Shown here: positions 6,026-9,046 of the stretch, one piece after another
How positions within the stretch are numbered: the first letter of the stretch is position 1
Layout of the letters: each line of letters begins with the position of its first letter
Source: Lachnospiraceae bacterium
Lineage (GTDB): Bacteria > Bacillota > Clostridia > Lachnospirales > Lachnospiraceae
Length of the DNA: 9,046 nt
NCBI GenBank assembly: GCA_014804225.1
Contig: JAAVAF010000072.1
Span: 1-9,046, forward strand
Reading direction: 5' to 3'
Translations under genes and position numbers: made by a program
The notes under the pieces: generated by a model
Database searches by the model: none
What the model saw: only the letters and a program-made list of their open reading frames with translations
Told to the model about the DNA's origin: nothing

Positions 6026-7117
6026 ATGGAAAACCAAGATATTCTTGATTTTGCAAATATGGTATTTAGCATGGAGTATGGCAGTATTGACTTTGAAGAG
6101 CTTTATCCAAAAGCTTATTCAAGGGAATGCTGTCATATTCCTATTCATCATACAATTCTTGAGGAGGGAAAAATCAGAGCACTTTTAGATGTCTATCCCG
6201 TGACAATGAAGTTAAGTGACAGCGAAATGCACATCAAGGCTGCCTATATTGGAACGGTTGCGGTCCATCCAAGGGCAAGAGGGAAAGGCTATATGACGCA
6301 GCTTATGAAGCAGGCGGAGGAGGATGCTGCACAAAAGGGCTTTGATCTGATGCTTGTGGATGGTGACAGGCACAGATATCGCAGTTACGGTTTTGAAAAG
6401 GCAGGTACGAAATACAATTTTAATGTGCGTCTGAATAATGTAAGGCATTGCTGCGGCGAACTTTATGCAAAGACGGCATTTGATGAGTTGAAATATTGCT
6501 TTGAGGAAGTTGATGAGGGGAACGAGCACATATCCTCTATGTATGAGCTGTATACAAAGCGAATTGTTACGGCGAGAGCCAAAGAAAATTTTTTCCTCTG
6601 CCTTAAGAGCAACCTTGCCGTAACTTACGTCATACTTGACGAAGGAAAGCCGGTAGGTTATATCAATACTTCGCATGATGGTAGGAATATCCTTGAGTTT
6701 GAGGTAGAGGATAGCGTACTTATTCCGAGGGTGATGTATGATTTTATGCGTGAAATGCTGCTTGATGAGGTTGGTATTACGGTCGGAGCAGATGAAACGA
6801 AAAAGCTGGATATGCTTGAGAAAATGAGTGATTATTACAATATGGCGATGTCGCATATGATGAAAATCTTAAAGCCCGAAAAGGTGCTCACGTTTCTTGT
6901 CGAATGGAAGAAAAAATATGACATAAATGTCACAAATGTTGATGACGTTTATAGACTCTGGAGAGAATTGGGAACGGACGACAGAGAGAAAGTAGGCCTT
7001 TTAACGACATTTCGCTGCTTTATAGAAGCACAAAAAGGAAATCACAATCGTCTCAAAGACGTTTCGATGAATGGACTGCCGCTGCCGTTTTTTCTTCCTG
7101 ATGCGGACGCGTTTTAA
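6026..7117 (+). CDS. GNAT-family N-acetyltransferase, Eis-like
   Basis: 363 residues; the ATG has AGAGGA six bases upstream. The N-terminal GNAT domain (about 1-130) carries acetyl-CoA-binding motif A, AVHPRARGKGYMTQLM at 79-94, with the R-x-x-G-x-G signature at 83-88, and motif B around YRSYGFEKAG (118-127). The length, a second domain around 150-275 and a distinct C-terminal domain after MKILKPEKVL (279-288) suggest the Eis-like arrangement of tandem GNAT folds plus a sterol-carrier-like domain. In Eis the C-terminal carboxylate acts in catalysis; here the protein ends LPDADAF with a terminal Phe, compatible with that. Substrate is unknown: Eis acetylates amines of aminoglycosides or proteins, but many relatives have no known target. 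It is flanked by terminators and is probably transcribed alone. Confidence 0.85.
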   Translation: MENQDILDFANMVFSMEYGSIDFEELYPKAYSRECCHIPIHHTILEEGKIRALLDVYPVTMKLSDSEMHIKAAYIGTVAVHPRARGKGYMTQLMKQAEEDAAQKGFDLMLVDGDRHRYRSYGFEKAGTKYNFNVRLNNVRHCCGELYAKTAFDELKYCFEEVDEGNEHISSMYELYTKRIVTARAKENFFLCLKSNLAVTYVILDEGKPVGYINTSHDGRNILEFEVEDSVLIPRVMYDFMREMLLDEVGITVGADETKKLDMLEKMSDYYNMAMSHMMKILKPEKVLTFLVEWKKKYDINVTNVDDVYRLWRELGTDDREKVGLLTTFRCFIEAQKGNHNRLKDVSMNGLPLPFFLPDADAF

Positions 7118-7127
7118 TTCAATAAGA

Positions 7128-7166
7128 CGACGCGCAAAGCGTGTCGGCGTTTGATGTTTTTTTCCG
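7128..7166 (+). terminator. Probable terminator after the acetyltransferase gene
   Basis: CGACGCGC (7128-7135) pairs with GCGTGTCG (7139-7146) around AAA, with one G-U wobble on the plus strand. A T7 run follows only at 7160-7166, 13 bases after the stem, so the geometry is not ideal. It begins 10 bases after the stop at 7117. Confidence 0.45.
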
Positions 7167-7185
7167 GTTAGCAATAGAGCCGTGT

Positions 7186-7216
7186 AAAATCCCTGTCAGC
7201 CCACGACAAGGATTTT
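7186..7216 (-). repeat. Hairpin-forming inverted repeat in noncoding DNA
   Basis: AAAATCCCTGTC (7186-7197) and GACAAGGATTTT (7205-7216) form a 12-bp stem around a 7-base loop. The one non-Watson-Crick position is G-U on the minus strand and A-C on the plus strand, suggesting an RNA structure made from the minus strand. Only four U residues end the stem, so it is a weak terminator candidate. Confidence 0.5.
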
Positions 7217-7440
7217 GCTGCGTAAGAATGCAGATATTTGCGCAGTTAGGCAGAAAAGCCCGGGATTTGAATGTGCTGTTTTTACTTTTATAAAAAAGGA
7301 AGTACGGATAGAAACATAGAGGTGCGTCTAAAGATGATCGAGAAGATGAAGCAAAACAGACAGGTATTGCACAAATGATGGAAAGCTCTTTTCCTGTTCT
7401 CACTACATAGTATATTAGATTAACATAACCAAAACGTATA

Positions 7441-7456
7441 TGGTACTTTAGTACCA
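7441..7456. repeat. 16-bp perfect palindrome, operator-like
   Basis: TGGTACT and AGTACCA flank a central TT. It lies in AT-rich DNA with no gene directly downstream on either strand before the hairpin at 7520. Its size and symmetry fit a repressor site, but no adjacent target gene is seen. Confidence 0.35.
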
Positions 7457-7510
7457 AAAATGCAGAAACTGTAGAAATTTGTATGAAAAAACAGAGTAGT
7501 CTTATCAGAA

Positions 7511-7558
7511 TCGAAAAAGATGCCACACAAAGCTAAGACTTCGTGCGGCATTTTTTTC
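7511..7558 (-). terminator. Bidirectional intrinsic terminator, mainly for the small cysteine-pair gene
   Basis: A 13-bp stem pairs 7520-7532 with 7539-7551 around a 6-base loop. On the minus strand all 13 pairs form, two as G-U wobbles, followed by CTTTTTC (7519-7513). On the plus strand two A-C mismatches weaken the stem, but a T7-T8 run follows at 7551-7557. It lies 55 bases beyond the stop at 7607. Confidence 0.72.
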
Positions 7559-7604
7559 GTATCGGAAATCGTATTTTACGAATGCGTTGCTGTCAAACGA
7601 TACG
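7558..7604 (-). repeat. Nested inverted repeat in the 3' untranslated region
   Basis: CGTATCG (7558-7564) and CGATACG (7598-7604) are perfect 7-bp arms. Inside, TCGTA and TACGA (7569-7573 and 7577-7581) form a smaller stem around TTT. The outer arm ends two bases from the stop codon of the minus-strand gene, so the leaderless end of its mRNA could fold between the stop and the terminator. Confidence 0.35.
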
Positions 7605-7606
7605 GT

Positions 7607-7942
7607 TTAATCCATATATTTCCAGGTATACATATTCGTACTTCGACATTTCGGACACAGTACATTGTACTGTTCAAAAATAAACATCTTGATTTTGTCA
7701 TCTGGAACACTTGTAGTTACAATACGACTTTGACCGCATTTGCATAAAAATAAAATCTTGCGGTTTAAATGAGTATTGAGGCTCTCTCCGCGCAAAGAAA
7801 GTGCCTTCTCAATATACTTTAATTGTTCGTCATTATGTACGCCGCACTCATCAAGTGCCCATTTATACTCATCTCGAATAAGATGAAGGGTTTCTGAGGG
7901 AATAGAAGAATAATGTTGCTCTAATTTTTCTTCCGTAAACAT
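7607..7942 (-). CDS. Small uncharacterised protein with two cysteine pairs (zinc-ribbon-like)
   Basis: 111 residues; ATG at 7942 has AGAGGT six bases upstream, a promoter at 8008-8036 and a terminator at 7511-7558, so it looks like a complete single-gene unit. The N-terminal half (about 1-55) is charged and probably helical (EYKWALDECGVHNDEQLKYI). The C-terminal half carries Cys67-x-Cys69 and Cys96-x-x-Cys99 separated by 26 residues, with the second pair in LCPKCRSTN, typical of a zinc-knuckle half-site. The CxC plus CxxC spacing suggests a small zinc ribbon, which could bind nucleic acid or protein. No membrane segment or signal peptide is seen. I do not recognise the family and assign no function. 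Confidence 0.72.
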   Translation of the reverse strand: MFTEEKLEQHYSSIPSETLHLIRDEYKWALDECGVHNDEQLKYIEKALSLRGESLNTHLNRKILFLCKCGQSRIVTTSVPDDKIKMFIFEQYNVLCPKCRSTNMYTWKYMD

Positions 7943-8007
7943 ATAATTACCTCTTTTCTTTTCTTAATTAATATTATGTATTATTTCATTTTTTATCATA
8001 TGTTCCT

Positions 8008-8036
8008 ATTATATCACAGGTTGCAAAAATAATAAA
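8008..8036 (-). promoter_or_regulatory. Extended -10 promoter of the small cysteine-pair gene
   Basis: On the minus strand a perfect TATAAT (8013-8008) is preceded by TGA (extended -10). The -35 region 17 bases upstream, TTTATT (8036-8031), matches poorly, which extended -10 promoters tolerate. Predicted start near 8001 gives a leader of about 58 bases. Confidence 0.62.
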
Positions 8037-8116
8037 CAGATAAAAAGCATGAAAACATAAAATTTTTTTATGGTCGAAAAACTGTCAGAAAATTCCGGTA
8101 AAAATCGTTCACATTA

Positions 8117-8144
8117 TAAAAATTTTTGCATAAGATGCCGATAT
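8117..8144 (+). promoter_or_regulatory. Sigma-28 (SigD/FliA)-type promoter
   Basis: TAAA (8117-8120), a 16-base spacer and GCCGATAT (8137-8144). This matches the flagellar sigma factor consensus, TAAA then about 15 bases then GCCGATAT/GCCGATAA, fully in both elements; spacing is 15 if the -35 is read one base later. Predicted start near 8151, about 80 bases before the ATG at 8233. No comparable sigma-A promoter is visible there. Confidence 0.78.
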
Positions 8145-8232
8145 AGAATATAAGAAGTAAAACGGAATTTACTTGCTGACAATGGAGTGTCACAGGCAGC
8201 TATTGGCAATATTTCACACGGAGGTGAAGCAA

Positions 8233-8814
8233 ATGAATAAGAATCGGGAATTGACCCTGCAAAGGCTTTCCCGGATAGGCGACTTAACGGCGGCGGAAAG
8301 TGTGGCACGTGTTGAGAACCCGGTGGTCGTTTCTATGATCGTTAAAGGAAAACCGGTCAGAACACTTACCATAGAGGCAGCGCTCGGTGCTTACCTATCG
8401 GGAAAAAAGAGTGCGTATGACATACGCAATATGCAGGATGCGTACATTAACACATCAAAAGACCCCAAGCAGCAGCTTTCCAATCAGATGGCAGAATATA
8501 TGTTGACACTTGAGGAAAGTCAGATTGCAAATGCGAAAGCGGGGGATACGGATGACAAGTCTGACGAAGAACGGCAAAAAAAGACGGAACAAATTCTGAA
8601 AACCAACAAAAGCGCTAGATATCAGTTTGCGCATTACAGGAAACAGGAAAAGGAGGAGCTTTCGGTGTACGATAAACTGGATGCAAACCGATGCTCGGGA
8701 TTCTTACTTTACTCATATGATAAGAACGGAATACACAGCGTATTGGGCGAGAACAGAAATCCCGGAGGTTACGGCGGACGCATTACAAACGAAGGTTTTG
8801 TCAGCAAGGCATAA
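8233..8814 (+). CDS. Uncharacterised protein, probably in the sigma-28 (motility) regulon
   Basis: 193 residues. ATG at 8233 is chosen because GGAGGTG (8220-8226) lies at the right distance; in-frame starts at 8173 (TTG) and 8182 (ATG) have none. No signal peptide, membrane helix or cysteine cluster is seen (one Cys, 154), so it is probably cytoplasmic or exported without a signal peptide, as flagellar substrates are. Residues 1-60 are mixed (RLSRIGDLTAAESVARVENP, then VVVSMIVKGKPVRTLTIEAA); 60-145 are very polar, rich in Lys, Glu, Asp and Gln and likely helical; the C-terminus is glycine- and asparagine-rich (ENRNPGGYGGRITNEG). I do not recognise the family. The sigma-28-type promoter upstream and a strong terminator just after the stop mark a single-gene unit co-expressed with flagellar or chemotaxis genes. 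Confidence 0.8.
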   Translation: MNKNRELTLQRLSRIGDLTAAESVARVENPVVVSMIVKGKPVRTLTIEAALGAYLSGKKSAYDIRNMQDAYINTSKDPKQQLSNQMAEYMLTLEESQIANAKAGDTDDKSDEERQKKTEQILKTNKSARYQFAHYRKQEKEELSVYDKLDANRCSGFLLYSYDKNGIHSVLGENRNPGGYGGRITNEGFVSKA

Positions 8815-8815
8815 A

Positions 8816-8858
8816 AGAAGTGTTTTATTCGATGATGAAATAAAACACTTCTTTTTTT
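8816..8858 (+). terminator. Strong intrinsic terminator of the sigma-28-linked gene
   Basis: AGAAGTGTTTTATT (8816-8829) pairs perfectly with AATAAAACACTTCT (8839-8852) around a 9-base loop, followed by T7 (8852-8858). It begins one base after the stop at 8814. On the minus strand the stem is followed by TTTTA, so it may also weakly stop transcription from the gene ending at 8930. Confidence 0.9.
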
Positions 8859-8891
8859 ATTCCCAATATGCGGTAACGTAGTGATTTTAAT

Positions 8892-8926
8892 GCGTGTGCG
8901 CAACGTATGCATACGTATGCACACGC
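8892..8926. repeat. Long inverted repeat with an internal 14-bp palindrome
   Basis: Outer arms GCGTGTGC (8892-8899) and GCACACGC (8919-8926) enclose ACGTATGCATACGT (8903-8916), itself a perfect palindrome. The right arm lies three bases from the stop of the minus-strand gene at 8930. Neither side has a good U tract, so it may be a hairpin that protects or ends that mRNA together with the terminator at 8816-8858, or a protein-binding site. Confidence 0.55.
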
Positions 8927-8929
8927 TAT

Positions 8930-9046
8930 TTATTCCGACTCCCGCAGTCTTTCTACCACGCTGCGTTTCGTTGTCTGTCCGTACAGGATGGTTGGAACAA
9001 ACCAGCCAAGAAATGCAAAGACCGGAATGACCGCCAAAATCGGAGT
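8930..9046 (-). CDS. C-terminal end of an unidentified membrane protein (5' end outside the window)
   Basis: The minus strand is open from the window edge to a TAA at 8932-8930, giving 38 residues. They comprise one hydrophobic segment (ILAVIPVFAFLGWFVPTILY) followed by a polar, basic tail (GQTTKRSVVERLRESE), the usual form of a last transmembrane helix with a cytoplasmic tail. The piece is too short to name a family. It is convergent with the 8233-8814 gene. Confidence 0.6.
   Translation of the reverse strand, partial: TPILAVIPVFAFLGWFVPTILYGQTTKRSVVERLRESE

Larger units (their letters stand above)
7118..7606. other. 489-base stretch without a convincing gene; hairpins and palindromes only
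   Basis: Beyond the terminator hairpin at 7128-7146 it holds a 12-bp stem at 7186-7216 (one wobble on the minus strand), a palindrome at 7441-7456, a strong bidirectional hairpin at 7520-7551 and an inverted repeat at 7558-7604. The part up to about 7400 is richer in G+C than the AT-rich 7400-7510. The minus strand has a long open frame (7526-7119) but no ribosome binding site, low-quality composition and two terminator stems within it, so I do not call it a gene. The block may be a dispersed noncoding repeat or a decayed gene. Confidence 0.5.

Noticed and set aside
6212..6856. 214-codon open frame on the minus strand
   Set aside because: It is antisense to the acetyltransferase, rich in His/Ile/Arg from reversed codons, and has no promoter or ribosome site support.
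7119..7526. 135-codon open frame on the minus strand
   Set aside because: Its ATG lies inside the 7520-7551 terminator stem, it has no ribosome binding site, its composition is unlike the real proteins here, and it runs through two more hairpins.
8154..8240. Short open frame overlapping the start of the sigma-28-linked gene, as if translationally coupled
   Set aside because: It has no ATG, its only GTG lacks a ribosome site, and the overlap is explained by the GGAGGTG ribosome binding site sequence itself.
8627..8881. 84-codon plus-strand frame overlapping the sigma-28-linked gene
   Set aside because: It is out of frame with a well-supported gene and runs through that gene's terminator.
1..9046. 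tRNA, rRNA, CRISPR array, intact insertion sequence, known riboswitch
   Set aside because: I looked on both strands and saw no cloverleaf, repeat-spacer pattern, transposase or conserved riboswitch core I could support.

Overview
The window looks like a chromosomal segment of a motile, low-to-moderate GC Gram-positive anaerobe of the Clostridia, most likely Lachnospiraceae. This is inferred from protein style, strong GGAGG-type ribosome binding sites, sigma-A-like promoters with extended -10 elements and classic hairpin-plus-U-tract terminators. No rRNA, tRNA, CRISPR array or intact insertion sequence is visible.

Layout. (1) 1-300 (+) is the C-terminal end of a MATE-family efflux transporter. 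(2) 1742-343 (-) is a two-gene unit: an ECF sigma factor followed by a single-pass membrane protein that is probably its anti-sigma factor. It ends in a terminator whose hairpin lies partly inside the convergent MATE gene. (3) 3306-1903 (-) is a soluble chemoreceptor with a C-terminal zinc-binding CZB domain. (4) 3565-5310 (+) is a divergent membrane chemoreceptor with an extracellular Cache-type sensor, a HAMP domain and a canonical signalling tip. The 258 bases between the two receptor starts carry two back-to-back sigma-A-like promoters. (5) 5375-5920 (+) is a bactofilin, followed by tandem hairpins. (6) 6026-7117 (+) is an Eis-like GNAT acetyltransferase. (7) 7118-7606 has no convincing gene but holds several hairpins and palindromes. 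(8) 7942-7607 (-) is a small uncharacterised protein with two cysteine pairs. (9) 8233-8814 (+) is an uncharacterised 193-residue protein preceded by an excellent sigma-28 (SigD/FliA)-type promoter and followed by a near-perfect terminator. (10) 8930-9046 (-) is the C-terminal end of a membrane protein running off the window.

How the parts may work together. The centre of the window has a motility and chemosensing flavour. One chemoreceptor senses outside the membrane and the other inside the cytoplasm. A bactofilin sits directly downstream of the first; bactofilins BacE/BacF are needed for flagellar assembly in Bacillus subtilis. An unknown gene a few kb away carries a flagellar-type promoter. 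The sigma/anti-sigma pair is a separate envelope-signalling module. The least explained items are the sigma-28-controlled protein at 8233-8814 and the structured gene-free stretch 7118-7519.
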